A program made the translations under genes and the position numbers. Below the pieces are notes generated by a model that saw only the letters and a program-made list of their open reading frames with translations, had not been told where the DNA came from and searched no databases. From NCBI RefSeq assembly GCF_000741785.1, contig NZ_JGZP01000014.1:248001-312000 (forward strand): a stretch of DNA of 64,000 nucleotides. Direction: 5' to 3'. This document shows positions 49,986-59,915 of this stretch, piece by piece. Each line of letters starts with the position of its first letter. The stretch's first letter is position 1. Source of the stretch: Bifidobacterium stellenboschense (GTDB taxonomy: Bacteria; Actinomycetota; Actinomycetes; Actinomycetales; Bifidobacteriaceae).

Positions 49986-50935
49986 CCGGATTCGAGTCCA
50001 TGTTGGCGAGGATGCAAGGCGGCGTGGTCTACACGCTGGTATGCATGGTCAATTCCGTGTTCACGCTGATCGCGTTCCTGCTCATCGCGGTACTGGGATT
50101 GGATGCGGTGATTCCGGAGGATTCCTCGCCCATCTGGGGGCCCATCCACGCATACATGATGTGGGCCGCGGGCCTGCCGCTGGCGGTGACCGGCAACCCC
50201 AGGCCGGCCGTGCTGGACGATCTGACGCCGCTGTTCACCGATCCGCTGGGAATGGCGCTGTTCATGGTGATGCTCTGGGTGCCGTTCGCCGTGCTTGCGT
50301 TCGTCCTCGCCCTGCTCACCGGCAAAAGCGCGCAGGGCGGCTCGCTGCGGCCCTCGCTGCTCGGCCGGTTCGCCGTGTTCGTCAACCTGCCCGGACGGCT
50401 GTGGACGTGGCTGATTCGTTTGGTGTTCGGTTGGATATTCAGGAACAAGGCGAAGATTCTGCTGGGCGGCGCGCTGTCTGGCGTGGTCATGGCCGCCAGC
50501 AACGCCACCGAGGATCCGGGACGCCGCTGGGGAAACCAGTATGGCGGCGGATACGTGAGGAGCCCCGCCCCCGGTCCGCTGGCGTTCCTGCTGTCGCTGC
50601 TGAACCTGCTGTTCCTGTTCCTCCTGACGCTGATCGTCTGGAGTGTGACGTCGATACCGTACCTGTTCCCGATCATCGGCATGATGATCCGGGCGACGAA
50701 CACGCCGGCCGACTTCGGCACGTTCGTATGGGGTACGGTCGTGGCGATTCTCGGCGTGACCATCGGCATATGGTTCCCGGGCATCTGCGACTTCTACCGT
50801 CGCCACGCCATCCACCTGTCCGTCCGCGAACGGTTCGACTGGTTCCCGCTCACGCCGAGCGAACGGGCCATGAAGCGCGAGGCGGCATACGAGCAGCGGG
50901 CCGCGCAGGCGCTGGGCGGCGGGAACCGGCAATAG
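49982..50935 (+). CDS. polytopic membrane protein, last gene of the SPFH cluster
   Basis: 317 codons from ATG 49982, beginning MTGFESMLARMQGG. About six membrane helices are seen, with a Gly/Tyr-rich loop near the middle and a charged C terminus (PSERAMKREAAYEQRAAQAL). No ribosome binding site precedes this ATG, which fits the idea that the true start is at 49899 in another frame. Function unknown. Confidence 0.72.
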   Translation: MTGFESMLARMQGGVVYTLVCMVNSVFTLIAFLLIAVLGLDAVIPEDSSPIWGPIHAYMMWAAGLPLAVTGNPRPAVLDDLTPLFTDPLGMALFMVMLWVPFAVLAFVLALLTGKSAQGGSLRPSLLGRFAVFVNLPGRLWTWLIRLVFGWIFRNKAKILLGGALSGVVMAASNATEDPGRRWGNQYGGGYVRSPAPGPLAFLLSLLNLLFLFLLTLIVWSVTSIPYLFPIIGMMIRATNTPADFGTFVWGTVVAILGVTIGIWFPGICDFYRRHAIHLSVRERFDWFPLTPSERAMKREAAYEQRAAQALGGGNRQ

Positions 50936-50991
50936 CTCACGGCGATCAGGCCGCCCGAGTCGCCTGTGGCGTCTTCGTCGCCCGAATCACA

Positions 50992-51016
50992 AACTTGAGC
51001 CACGAGCGCTCAAGTT
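50992..51016 (+). promoter_or_regulatory. HAIR operator (HspR-binding site) upstream of clpB
   Basis: AACTTGAGC (50992-51000) and GCTCAAGTT (51008-51016) form a perfect 9-bp inverted repeat with a 7-bp spacer, matching the HAIR consensus CTTGAGT-N7-ACTCAAG except at the inner base. TAGAAT (51024-51029) is the likely -10. HspR control of clpB is known in bifidobacteria, so heat-inducible derepression is expected. Confidence 0.85.
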
Positions 51017-51092
51017 TTGGGAATAGAATGTCCTCCGGGTCGGTTGAACGTGTCAGAAACACGAACAACCACAAGACTTGGAGGACAGACTT

Positions 51093-53774
51093 ATGGAACA
51101 GAAGTTCACGACCATGGCCCAGGAGGCCATCGGCGACGCCATCCAGAGCGCTGCCGCCGCGGGCAACGCGCAGGTCGAGACCCTGCACGTGATGGACGCG
51201 CTGCTGCGTCAGGAGCAGGGCGTCGTGCGCGGGCTCATCCAGGCTGCGGGCGGCGACCCGCAGGCCATCGGCGCGGCCGTGCGCAACGCATTGGTGGCGC
51301 TGCCGAGCGCGTCCGGCTCGACCACGTCGCAGCCGCAGGCGAGCCGCCAGTTGACCGCCGCGCTCGCGCAGGCCGAGAAGGAGATGCAGCAGATGGGGGA
51401 CGAGTACGTCTCCACCGAACACCTGCTCATCGGCATCGCCGCATCGGCCCCGAACCAGTCGGCCGAGATCCTGAAGAAGAACGGCGTCACGCCCGAGGCC
51501 CTGCGCAAGGCCGTGCCCGGCGTGCGCGGCGGCGCGAAGGTGACCAGCCCGGACGCGGAAGGCAGCTACAAGGCGTTGGAGAAGTACTCCACCGACCTGA
51601 CCGCCGCCGCGAAGGAAGGCAAGCTCGACCCGGTGATCGGCCGCGATCGGGAGATCCGCCGCGTCATCCAGATCCTTTCGCGTCGTACGAAGAACAACCC
51701 GGTGCTGATCGGCGAGCCGGGCGTCGGCAAGACCGCCGTCGTCGAAGGCCTCGCGCAGCGCATCGTCGCCGGCGACGTGCCGACCACGCTGCAGGGCAAG
51801 AAGCTCATCAGCCTCGACCTCGGCTCCATGGTGGCCGGATCGAAGTACCGTGGCGAGTTCGAGGAGCGTCTGAAGGCGGTCCTCAACGAGATCAAGAACG
51901 CGAACGGCCAGATCATCACGTTCATCGACGAGATCCACACGATCGTCGGCGCCGGCGCGGCCGAAGGCTCGATGGACGCCGGCAACATGTTGAAGCCGAT
52001 GCTCGCCCGCGGCGAACTGCGCCTGATCGGCGCGACCACGCTCGACGAGTACCGCGAGAACATCGAGAAGGATCCGGCGCTGGAGCGTCGTTTCCAGCAG
52101 GTGTTCGTCGGCGAGCCCTCCGTGGAGGATACGATCGCGATCCTGCGCGGCCTGAAGCAGCGTTACGAGGCGCACCACAAGGTGACGATCGGCGACGATG
52201 CGCTCGTGGCCGCCGCGACCCTGTCCAACCGGTACATCTCCGGCCGTCAGCTGCCCGACAAGGCCATCGACCTGGTCGACGAGGCGGCCGCTCATCTTCG
52301 TATGGAACTCGACTCCTCCCCGGAGGAGATCGACGAGCTCCAGCGCAAGGTGACCCGCTACGAGATGGAGGAGATGCAGCTCAAGAAGGCCGAGGATCCG
52401 GCGTCCAAGGAGCGTTTGGAGAAGCTGCAGGCCGAAATGGCCGACGCGCGCGAGAAGCTCGCGGGGCTCAAGGCCCGTTGGGACGCGGAGAAGGCCGGCC
52501 ACAACAAGGTCGGCGACCTGCGCGCCAAGCTCGACTCGCTGCGCGTCCAGGCGGACAAGTTCACCCGTGAGGGCAACCTCGCCGAGGCGAGCCGCATCCT
52601 GTACGGCGAGATCCCGGCCATCCAGAAGGAGCTCGCCGCCGCCGAGAAGGCGGACGCCGAGTCGAAGGAAGGCGGCGAGAACGCGAACAAGCCCGAGCCG
52701 ATGGTCCCGGACCATGTGGACGCCGACTCCGTCGCGGAGATCGTCTCCGACTGGACCGGCATCCCCGTCGGCCGCCTCATGCAGGGCGAGAACGAGAAGC
52801 TGCTCCACATGGAGAACTACCTCGGCAAGCGCGTGATCGGCCAGAAGGAAGCCATCCAGGCCGTGTCCGACGCGGTGCGCCGCTCGCGTGCCGGCATCTC
52901 GGACCCGAACCGTCCGACCGGCTCGTTCCTGTTCCTCGGCCCCACCGGCGTCGGCAAGACCGAGCTCGCCAAGGCGCTCGCGGACTTCCTGTTTGACGAC
53001 GAGAAGGCCATGGTGCGCATCGACATGTCCGAGTACATGGAGAAGGCGAGCGTGAGCCGTCTGATCGGCGCCGCGCCGGGCTACGTCGGCTACGAGCAGG
53101 GCGGCCAGCTCACCGAGGCCGTGCGTCGTCGCCCGTACTCCGTCGTGCTGTTCGACGAGGTCGAGAAGGCGAATCCGGAGATCTTCGACGTGCTGCTGCA
53201 GGTGCTCGACGACGGCCGTCTGACCGACGGTCAGGGCAGGACCGTGGACTTCAAGAACACGATCCTCATCATGACCTCCAACCTCGGCTCCCAGTTCCTC
53301 GTCAACGAGGATATGGACGCCGACGCCAAGAAGAAGGCCGTGATGGACGCGGTGCACATGAACTTCAAGCCGGAGTTCCTGAACCGTCTCGACGACATCG
53401 TGATGTTCCACCCGCTCACCCGCGAGGAACTCGGCGGCATCGTCGACATCCAGGTGAAGAGCGTGGCCGCGCGCCTCACCGACCGCCGCATCAAGCTCGA
53501 CGTGACCACCGCCGCCCGCGAGTGGCTCGCCAACATGGGCTACGATCCGGCGTACGGCGCCCGTCCGCTGCGCCGCCTCGTGCAGACCGAGGTCGGCGAC
53601 CAGCTGGCCCGCATGCTGCTCGCCGGCAAGGTGCACGACGGCGACACGGTGCTCGTCGACCAGACCGGCGGCGAACACCTGGAGCTCACCGCCATGCCCG
53701 AGGACCCGCTTGCGGGTTCCGGCGCGCCCGACGACCCCGACGTCAACGTCGAGGACGTCAAGACCGACGAGTGA
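51093..53774 (+). CDS. clpB: ClpB disaggregase (Hsp100 ATPase)
   Basis: 893-aa chaperone that extracts proteins from aggregates together with DnaK. The order is complete: N domain, first AAA module with GEPGVGKTA (207-215), coiled middle domain ([20 protein letters not shown]), second AAA module with GPTGVGKTE (616-624), and the C-terminal small domain. The usual C-terminal acidic tail is present ([14 protein letters not shown]). GGAGGAC precedes ATG 51093. The HAIR element upstream indicates HspR repression. Confidence 0.97.
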   Translation: MEQKFTTMAQEAIGDAIQSAAAAGNAQVETLHVMDALLRQEQGVVRGLIQAAGGDPQAIGAAVRNALVALPSASGSTTSQPQASRQLTAALAQAEKEMQQMGDEYVSTEHLLIGIAASAPNQSAEILKKNGVTPEALRKAVPGVRGGAKVTSPDAEGSYKALEKYSTDLTAAAKEGKLDPVIGRDREIRRVIQILSRRTKNNPVLIGEPGVGKTAVVEGLAQRIVAGDVPTTLQGKKLISLDLGSMVAGSKYRGEFEERLKAVLNEIKNANGQIITFIDEIHTIVGAGAAEGSMDAGNMLKPMLARGELRLIGATTLDEYRENIEKDPALERRFQQVFVGEPSVEDTIAILRGLKQRYEAHHKVTIGDDALVAAATLSNRYISGRQLPDKAIDLVDEAAAHLRMELDSSPEEIDELQRKVTRYEMEEMQLKKAEDPASKERLEKLQAEMADAREKLAGLKARWDAEKAGHNKVGDLRAKLDSLRVQADKFTREGNLAEASRILYGEIPAIQKELAAAEKADAESKEGGENANKPEPMVPDHVDADSVAEIVSDWTGIPVGRLMQGENEKLLHMENYLGKRVIGQKEAIQAVSDAVRRSRAGISDPNRPTGSFLFLGPTGVGKTELAKALADFLFDDEKAMVRIDMSEYMEKASVSRLIGAAPGYVGYEQGGQLTEAVRRRPYSVVLFDEVEKANPEIFDVLLQVLDDGRLTDGQGRTVDFKNTILIMTSNLGSQFLVNEDMDADAKKKAVMDAVHMNFKPEFLNRLDDIVMFHPLTREELGGIVDIQVKSVAARLTDRRIKLDVTTAAREWLANMGYDPAYGARPLRRLVQTEVGDQLARMLLAGKVHDGDTVLVDQTGGEHLELTAMPEDPLAGSGAPDDPDVNVEDVKTDE

Positions 53775-53833
53775 CGCATGCTCCCGTTGGCGAGTGACAT
53801 ATGCTCGCCGGCGGCGAGGATGAGTGATGCATG

Positions 53834-53951
53834 CTCCCGCCGGCGGGAGCTGGCCCGCGTAGCGGGACTGAGGGTGGTCGCCGGTCGGCTTGTGCCGTGA
53901 CCACCCCCAGTCGGTCTTCGACCGACAGCCCCCGCCGGCGGGGGGGGGGGC
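53834..53951 (+). repeat. dispersed GC-rich composite element, copy 3, with G11 tract
   Basis: 118-bp copy starting 60 bp after clpB. Both terminal hairpins are present; the right one ends in eleven G residues (53940-53950). It lies between convergent clpB and GDPD genes. Confidence 0.75.
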
Positions 53952-53968
53952 GGAGACGTCGATGCCGC

Positions 53969-55084
53969 TCAGTGCTCCGGCGGAACGAACGCTTCGAAGA
54001 TGTGGTGGTCGAAGTATCGGTCGCACTGCGCGAGCTCGTCGCTGGAACGCACCGTCCACGAGACGGCGATCGCGCCCATCGAACGGGCGAGACGCACCTG
54101 CGGCAGCGCGCCGCCCGTCCAGTCGTAGGCGACGAAGTCGGGGCGGGACAGCCAGTCGAAGGCGAGCAGACCTGCGGCGAACTCGGCCGGACCGTTCTTC
54201 GTGAGCGAGGCGGGCCAGCTCAGCTGGCCGCGGCACACCTCCGGATGATGCTCCTTGTACCAGTGCACCGCGCCCGGGTTGAACGATTCGATGACGTACG
54301 GTCCCGCGTACGCTTCGAGCAGCGCGTGGCCCTTCTCCATGAGTTCGGTCTCGCGCTCGCCCCACGCGGCGTTGTCGTTGAACTTGTATTCGACGATGAG
54401 CGGCGCGCGGCCCGCCACCACCTTGAGCACATCGGCGAACAGCGGCACATGCTGGTAGTAGCCTTCCGGCGCGGCGGCCGGCGTGACGACCAGCGGCGGA
54501 TTCTCGTCCGCGCCCGGCAGCGGATGCGCCTTGAGATCGCCCGGCTTCGAACCGCGGGCGGCGGGGAACAGGGGGATGCGCGTCAGCTCGTCGTAGGTGA
54601 GATCCTCGATGCGGCGCGGGTCGCCCGCCACGCGCAGCAGGTCCGGATCATGCACGACGACCACCTGACCGTCGAGCGTCAGCTGCAGATCGAGTTCGAT
54701 GCCGTAGCCGGCTTCGCAGGCCGCGGCGAACGCGGCGAGCGAGTTCTCCGGCGCGAGCGGACCGGTCTCATCCGCCGTGCCGTACCCGGCTTTGAGGGCC
54801 ATGCGCCGGGCGAGCGCCACGTAATCGGCGTTTTCGGCGATCGAGGCGTCGGTTGCGTCCGCCTTCGCGCTGACCGGATTGTCTCCGCCGTAGTCGGGGA
54901 TGTCCGTGACGTTCACAAGTCCCGAACCCGCGTCGTGCAGACCGCGGTGCGCATACCAGACGTCGGGGATGACGGGCACGTAGTTGCGGCGTTTGTCGTT
55001 GAACGAGCGCGGCGCCAAGGCCCACGCGGCGGTGCCCGCGGCCGCGACGCCGCCGATCAGAACGTTTCTCAAGGCTTTCGACAT
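53969..55084 (-). CDS. glycerophosphodiester phosphodiesterase
   Basis: 371-aa GDPD-family enzyme, hydrolysing glycerophosphodiesters from lipids or teichoic-type polymers. Motifs: WYAHRGLHD (first His), PENSLAAF, GIELDLQLT (metal-binding Glu and Asp), VVVHDPDLLRV (second His) and LIVEYKF. An N-terminal hydrophobic helix (about residues 5-22) suggests a membrane anchor. ATG 55084 follows GGGAGGA. It is the last gene of a minus-strand run upp-rlmH-gluQ-GDPD with gaps under 75 bp. Confidence 0.9.
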   Translation of the reverse strand: MSKALRNVLIGGVAAAGTAAWALAPRSFNDKRRNYVPVIPDVWYAHRGLHDAGSGLVNVTDIPDYGGDNPVSAKADATDASIAENADYVALARRMALKAGYGTADETGPLAPENSLAAFAAACEAGYGIELDLQLTLDGQVVVVHDPDLLRVAGDPRRIEDLTYDELTRIPLFPAARGSKPGDLKAHPLPGADENPPLVVTPAAAPEGYYQHVPLFADVLKVVAGRAPLIVEYKFNDNAAWGERETELMEKGHALLEAYAGPYVIESFNPGAVHWYKEHHPEVCRGQLSWPASLTKNGPAEFAAGLLAFDWLSRPDFVAYDWTGGALPQVRLARSMGAIAVSWTVRSSDELAQCDRYFDHHIFEAFVPPEH

Positions 55085-55126
55085 GGCGATCCTCCCATAC
55101 GTGATGACGTCCATATGCGTCCCAGA

Positions 55127-56215
55127 CTACACCGCGTCGGCGAGCCAGCGGGGGAGGAGCGGATCGTCCGGGTCGAGGCGACGGTCCGCGTGTTCCGCGC
55201 GCAGCGGCTTCCAGCCGTCCGCGCGGAACACGTCGAGCAGGTCGTGTGCGGCGATCGGTTCCGGCGTTTCGGCGAGCCGCAGCAGCCACGCGCACACGCC
55301 CGTCACCTGCGCCGCCGTCACGCCGCGCGACCGCAGCGCGCCCATGTCCAGCGAACGTTCGCGCTTGGCGAGACGCCGCCCCGCCGCGTTGTCGATGAGC
55401 GGGATGTGCGCGTAGGCGGGGTGCGCGGCGCCGTCATCCCGGCCGGCGGCGATGAGACGTTCGCGGATGTAGGTCTGGAGGGCGGTGGAGTGCAGCAGGT
55501 CGCGGCCGCGCACGATCGAATCGACGCCCATCGCGAGGTCGTCCACGGTGACGACGAACTGGTAGCCGAACAGACCGTCGGAGCGGCGGATCACCGAGTC
55601 GCCGATGTCGTGCGCGAGATCGAACGACTGCGGACCGAACACCGCATCGTCGAATGAGACCGCGATATCGGGCATCGCGATGCGCAGGGAGTGACGGTCG
55701 CCGCGCGCGAGCCGTTCGCGCACCATATCGGGGCGATCGCGCATGAGGCGGCGGCAGGTGCCGGGGTAGATCTGGAAGCCGTCGCCCTCCTGCGGCGCCG
55801 ACGCGGCGCGGATGTCCGCGCGCGAGCAGAAGCACGGATAGACGAGCGGGATGCGTGCGGTGTCCGGTGCGACGTCATCAGATCGGACGCCCGTGGGTGT
55901 TTCACGTGGAACCATGTCGATTTCGATAGGGGAATCGTCGGCGCATTGGCCGTCGAACGTGCGCAACGCCTGTTCGTACAGGTCGATGCGCTGCGACTGG
56001 TAGACGGGTTCGCCGTCCCAGTCGAGGCCGAGCCAGTCGAGATCGTCCATGATCCATCGGTCGGCGTCCGGCAGCACGCGTGGGGTGTCGATGTCCTCGA
56101 TGCGCAGCAGCATGCGCTGGCCGCGCGCCCGTGAATCGAGCCACGCGGCCAGCATCGCCGTCATATTGCCGATATGCATGCGCCCCGAAGGCGTAGGTGC
56201 GAACCGTCCCGTCAT
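55127..56215 (-). CDS. gluQ: glutamyl-Q tRNA(Asp) synthetase
   Basis: 362-aa truncated GluRS paralogue that glutamylates queuosine in tRNA(Asp). [15 protein letters not shown] is the HIGH-type signature, RIEDIDTPR and the zinc-type cysteines in [10 protein letters not shown] and YPGTCR follow, and LAKRERS replaces KMSKS. There is no anticodon-binding domain, as expected. The protein has an insert (about residues 95-118) compared with proteobacterial forms. Confidence 0.9.
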   Translation of the reverse strand: MTGRFAPTPSGRMHIGNMTAMLAAWLDSRARGQRMLLRIEDIDTPRVLPDADRWIMDDLDWLGLDWDGEPVYQSQRIDLYEQALRTFDGQCADDSPIEIDMVPRETPTGVRSDDVAPDTARIPLVYPCFCSRADIRAASAPQEGDGFQIYPGTCRRLMRDRPDMVRERLARGDRHSLRIAMPDIAVSFDDAVFGPQSFDLAHDIGDSVIRRSDGLFGYQFVVTVDDLAMGVDSIVRGRDLLHSTALQTYIRERLIAAGRDDGAAHPAYAHIPLIDNAAGRRLAKRERSLDMGALRSRGVTAAQVTGVCAWLLRLAETPEPIAAHDLLDVFRADGWKPLRAEHADRRLDPDDPLLPRWLADAV

Positions 56216-56249
56216 GCGACCCAGCCTACACGGGGTAGAGGGTCGAATC

Positions 56250-56729
56250 CTATTTGTGGTACGGCTCTCCCGCGTTGATCTTGTACGCCCGGTAGATCTG
56301 CTCCAGCAGGATGACGCGCATGAGCTGGTGCGGGAACGTCATCTTCGAGAAGCTTAAACGGAAATCGGCCCGGCGCAAAATCGCGTCGTCCAATCCGATC
56401 GAACCGCCGATGACCAGCTGGATGTGGCTGGTGCCGCGCAGACCGAGATCGTCGATCTTCGCGGCAAGCTCCTCGCTGGACAACTGCTTGCCGTCGATCG
56501 CCAAAGCGATGACGAACGCATTGTCACGCAAATGCTTGGCGATGCGTTCGCCCTCCTTCGCTTTGATCTGGCGTTCCACGCCCGCCGAGGCGTGTTCGGG
56601 TGTCTTCTCGTCGGCGACTTCGATGATGTTGAGCTTGCAGTAGCGCGACAGTCGTTTCGAGTATTCGTCGATGGCGTCGCGCAGGTAGCGTTCCTTCACG
56701 CGTCCCGGCGCAATGATGTCGATTTGCAT
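56250..56729 (-). CDS. rlmH: 23S rRNA pseudouridine-1915 N3-methyltransferase
   Basis: 159-aa SPOUT methyltransferase, exact family length. [11 protein letters not shown] is the cofactor knot, followed by [20 protein letters not shown] and the diagnostic C terminus [12 protein letters not shown]. Start [12 protein letters not shown] is normal. It is 34 bp upstream of gluQ on the same strand. Confidence 0.95.
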   Translation of the reverse strand: MQIDIIAPGRVKERYLRDAIDEYSKRLSRYCKLNIIEVADEKTPEHASAGVERQIKAKEGERIAKHLRDNAFVIALAIDGKQLSSEELAAKIDDLGLRGTSHIQLVIGGSIGLDDAILRRADFRLSFSKMTFPHQLMRVILLEQIYRAYKINAGEPYHK

Positions 56730-56748
56730 GGTGATTCCGTAGGATGGG

Positions 56749-56764
56749 CTCCCGCCAGCGGGAG
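56749..56764. repeat. isolated hairpin of the composite element
   Basis: CTCCCGCCAGCGGGAG, the left hairpin of the dispersed element, stands alone between upp and rlmH, followed by GCGGGA. Confidence 0.55.
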
Positions 56765-56799
56765 CGGGATTTCCGAGGAGTGATGCGGATAACGCTCCG

Positions 56800-57441
56800 T
56801 CAGTCGATCACTCCGTAGAGGCGGTCGCCGGCGTCGCCGAGCCCCGGCACGATGTAGCACTTGTCGTTGAGCTTCTCGTCGACGGCGCACACCACGACCT
56901 TGAAATCGATGGACGGGTCGATGTGCTCCTCGACGTACTTGATGCCTTCCGGCGCGGCGATGATGTTGATCGCGGTGACGTCCTTCGCGCCGCGCTCGGC
57001 CAGATAGTGCGTGGCGGCGACGAGCGTGCCGCCGGTGGCGAGCATCGGGTCGATGAGGAAGCACTGGCGGCCGGTCAGATCATCGGGCAGACGGTTCGCG
57101 TACGTGATCTGCTGGGTGGGGTGATCCTCGTCGCGCTTCATACCGAGGAATCCGACTTCGGCGGTGGGCAGCAGACGGGTCATGCCGTCGAGCATGCCGA
57201 GCCCGGCACGCAGCACGGGCACGATGATCGGGCGCGGCTCGGCGAGCTTCTTGCCGGTCATCGGCGCGACCGGGGTCTCGATCGGCGTGGCCACGACGGA
57301 CAGGTCGCGCGTCGCCTCGTACGCTTCGAGCATGACAAGTTCGGAGACGAGCTCGCGGAAGGTGGAGGACGGGGTGTTCTTGTCGCGGAGCACGGTCAGC
57401 TTGTGCTCGACGAGCGGATGATTCAAAACATGCAGTTCCAT
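56800..57441 (-). CDS. upp: uracil phosphoribosyltransferase
   Basis: 213-aa salvage enzyme converting uracil and PRPP to [23 protein letters not shown] is the family N terminus; the PRPP loop is DPMLATGGT and the uracil site is at the C terminus ([14 protein letters not shown]). ATG 57441 gives the family length; GGGAAG upstream is close to the start. An in-frame GTG at 57465 would add eight residues. Confidence 0.96.
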   Translation of the reverse strand: MELHVLNHPLVEHKLTVLRDKNTPSSTFRELVSELVMLEAYEATRDLSVVATPIETPVAPMTGKKLAEPRPIIVPVLRAGLGMLDGMTRLLPTAEVGFLGMKRDEDHPTQQITYANRLPDDLTGRQCFLIDPMLATGGTLVAATHYLAERGAKDVTAINIIAAPEGIKYVEEHIDPSIDFKVVVCAVDEKLNDKCYIVPGLGDAGDRLYGVID

Positions 57442-57587
57442 GCTTCCCAAGCCTACCCGCTTCACGCGTCCATGGCGGTACGCGTGGCGGTCCGGTCATG
57501 GCGGAGCGTGTGATAGCCTGACTGCGATTTCAGCAGTGAGTATGGCGGGGAATCGTCCGCCTGATGCCGCAATGAGGGGAACCACCG

Positions 57588-58757
57588 ATGAAGAAAAGTC
57601 TGCTGGCCGTCGCCGCCGGGGCGTTCGTGCTCGGCGCCGCCGAATTCGTGATGATGGGCATCCTGCCCCAGGCCGCGGCGGCCACGCGCGTGTCCATCCC
57701 GACCGCCGGCCATTTCATCTCCGCGTACGCGATCGGCGTGTGCGTGGGCGTCGCCATGCTCGTGTTCGGGCGCAAGACGAGTCCGAAGCATCTCGTCATC
57801 CTGTTCATGGCGCTGGCGTTCGTCGGCAACGCGTTGAGCGCCGTCGCGCCCACCGCCGGCGTGCTCGTCGCCGCACGATTCATCGCAGGGCTCCCGCACG
57901 GTGCGTTCTTCGGCACCGGAACCGTGATCGCGAAGACGCTCGCCGACAAAGGCAAGGAAGGCAAGGCGGTCGCCGTGATGGTGACCGGGCAGACCATCGC
58001 CAACATGTTCGGCGTGCCCGCTGGAACGTTGCTCGCCGAATACCTGAACTGGCGTCTCGCGTTCACGATCTTGGCGATCGGCGCCGCTCTCACCATCGTG
58101 CTTACGCTCGCGTGGATGCCGCTCGTCCCCGCCGTTCCGGACGCGGGTCTCGCCGGACAGTTCCGCTTCCTCGCCAAGCCCGGACCGTGGCTGGTGCTCG
58201 GCGCCGTGTTCATCGGCAACACCGGCGTCTTCTGCTGGTGGAGCTATGTGAGCCCGTGGCTGCAGAAGACCGGCGGCTACGATTCGCGGTTCGTGCCGCT
58301 GCTGATGATGCTCGCCGGATTCGGCATGGTGGTCGGCGGCCTCGCCGGAGGCCATCTCGCCGACCGATGGCTGCACGCGGCGACCGCCGCCGTCGGCCAG
58401 TCGATCTCCGCGGTCGGACTGCTGCTCGTGTTCCTGCTGCCCGGCAATCTCGTGACCTGTGCGATCCTCACGTTCTGGATCGCGTTCGGCCTGTTCTTCA
58501 TCAACGGGCCGCAGCAGCTGCTCATGGCCGACGCGGGCAAGGGCGGCGGCGAACTCATCGGCGGCGCGGCCGTGCAAATCGGCTTCAACGGCGGCAACGC
58601 GGTCGGATCGCTCGTCGGCGGCATGGCGCTCAACGCCTCCGGCATGGACTACCACATGACCGGTCTGGCCGGCATGCCGTTCACCGTGGTCGCGGTATTG
58701 CTGCTCACGACGTTCGCGCTGCGATTCGAACGGAGGCACGAACCGGCGGGCCTGTGA
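57588..58757 (+). CDS. MFS transporter, AraJ/DHA1-like exporter
   Basis: 389-aa transporter with twelve predicted membrane segments. The N terminus (AAGAFVLGAAEFVMMGILPQ) is the standard signature of the AraJ/YdhP drug-proton antiporter branch; motif A is degenerate (FGRKTSPKHL) and the motif C region reads GQTIANMFGVPAG. AGGGG precedes ATG 57588. Substrate unknown; these exporters are often annotated as sugar or drug efflux. Confidence 0.9.
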   Translation: MKKSLLAVAAGAFVLGAAEFVMMGILPQAAAATRVSIPTAGHFISAYAIGVCVGVAMLVFGRKTSPKHLVILFMALAFVGNALSAVAPTAGVLVAARFIAGLPHGAFFGTGTVIAKTLADKGKEGKAVAVMVTGQTIANMFGVPAGTLLAEYLNWRLAFTILAIGAALTIVLTLAWMPLVPAVPDAGLAGQFRFLAKPGPWLVLGAVFIGNTGVFCWWSYVSPWLQKTGGYDSRFVPLLMMLAGFGMVVGGLAGGHLADRWLHAATAAVGQSISAVGLLLVFLLPGNLVTCAILTFWIAFGLFFINGPQQLLMADAGKGGGELIGGAAVQIGFNGGNAVGSLVGGMALNASGMDYHMTGLAGMPFTVVAVLLLTTFALRFERRHEPAGL

Positions 58758-58766
58758 CCGCCGGTT

Positions 58767-59792
58767 CTATTCGCAGGCCACGCCGTCGCGGTCGCGGTCG
58801 AGCTTGGTCGAGTAGCCGGGCTGGCCCTGATAGAGCGGAGCCTTGCCGGCGGCGCGCACGGCCGCGCAGTTCGGGTAGTAGACGTTCGCGTCCTGTTGCT
58901 GTTGCTGCTGTTGGGCCTGCTGCTGCGCCTGCGCTTCCGCCTGGCGCTGCGCTTCCTCGGCGGCCGCCTTGCGCTGCGCCTCCGCCGCTTCGGTGTCGGC
59001 GGTGGCCTGCGCCTCGTCGTTCAGCGGCACGGTCTGCGTCGGGCAGGTGTCGAGCACCTTCGTCATCGCCTTGCGCTCCGCCTTCGTGACCCACAGCGAA
59101 TACTTCGCCTTCACGCCGATCTGCCGCGCCACGTACGCGCAGCGGAACGACTTGTTCTTCGGCAGCCAGGTGGCCGCGTCGCCGTCGCTCTTCTGCTGGT
59201 TCGACGGACCGTCGACCGCGAGCAGGTTGTACGGGTCGTTGGCGAGCTGCTTGCGCTGCGAGGCGGACAGTTTCTGCGCGCCCTTCTGCCACGCGTCGGA
59301 CAGGGCGACCACATGGTCGATCTGCACGGCGCTGCTCGTCTTGTTGCCGCGCTTGAAGCTGATCGTCTTGCCCGTGTACGGGTCGGCGAGCGTGCCCGAC
59401 GTGACGATGCAGTCATGCGTGCCCGCCTTGAACGTCACGTCGGTCATGTCACGCTTGAGGATGTCGTTGCGCGTATCGCAGCCGTTGTGGTCGACGTCCG
59501 CCCACGCCGCGCCGAACTGCGTGCGCGCGTACCCGGTCTTCGGCGCGCGTCCCTTCGTCTTGAGCGACGCCAGCACCTCGGTCGCCGCCTTGCCTTCGAA
59601 ATCGGTGGAAGCGGTGGTGTCGGACGTCGCGATTGTGGCGGCGCTCGCGTCCGTGCCGTCCGCGGCGAGTGCCGGTGCCGGCGCGACCAGCATCGTCGCC
59701 GCCATCGCGACCGCCGCGATGAGCGACGTCGCGAACGCACGTGACGTCGCGACGTTTCGTGCGTCCATTCCATGACGATGGATTCTGAACAT
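58767..59792 (-). CDS. secreted HNH-type nuclease with Excalibur calcium-binding domain
   Basis: 341-aa exported protein. A signal peptide ends at about APALA-A (residues 40-45). The central domain is a DUF1524-like nuclease: VQIDHVVALSDAWQKGA carries the HNH-type Asp-His, followed by NDPYNLLAVDGPSNQQKSDG. A Gln/Ala-rich coiled linker with a Gln tract leads to an Excalibur domain, VYYPNCAAVRAAG ending DRDRDGVACE. It probably degrades extracellular DNA for nutrients or defence. AAAGGGAT precedes ATG 59792. Confidence 0.88.
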   Translation of the reverse strand: MFRIHRHGMDARNVATSRAFATSLIAAVAMAATMLVAPAPALAADGTDASAATIATSDTTASTDFEGKAATEVLASLKTKGRAPKTGYARTQFGAAWADVDHNGCDTRNDILKRDMTDVTFKAGTHDCIVTSGTLADPYTGKTISFKRGNKTSSAVQIDHVVALSDAWQKGAQKLSASQRKQLANDPYNLLAVDGPSNQQKSDGDAATWLPKNKSFRCAYVARQIGVKAKYSLWVTKAERKAMTKVLDTCPTQTVPLNDEAQATADTEAAEAQRKAAAEEAQRQAEAQAQQQAQQQQQQQDANVYYPNCAAVRAAGKAPLYQGQPGYSTKLDRDRDGVACE

Positions 59793-59846
59793 GATGATCC
59801 CTTTCTTTCTCCCCGCCGGTGAGATGTTAAGTGCCAAAAAATGTCA

Positions 59847-59882
59847 TAGAATACATTTTTAGGTGGATAAAAATGTATTCTA
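59847..59882 (+). promoter_or_regulatory. 15-bp perfect inverted repeat upstream of the second ATPase gene
   Basis: TAGAATACATTTTTA (59847-59861) and its complement (59868-59882) are separated by six bases in an AT-rich stretch that stands out from the chromosome. It lies 33 bp before the ATPase start and is either an operator or a terminator-like hairpin for either strand. Confidence 0.55.
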
Positions 59883-59915
59883 CAACATTTTTCCATAGAT
59901 AAGGAGGGCTGTGCG

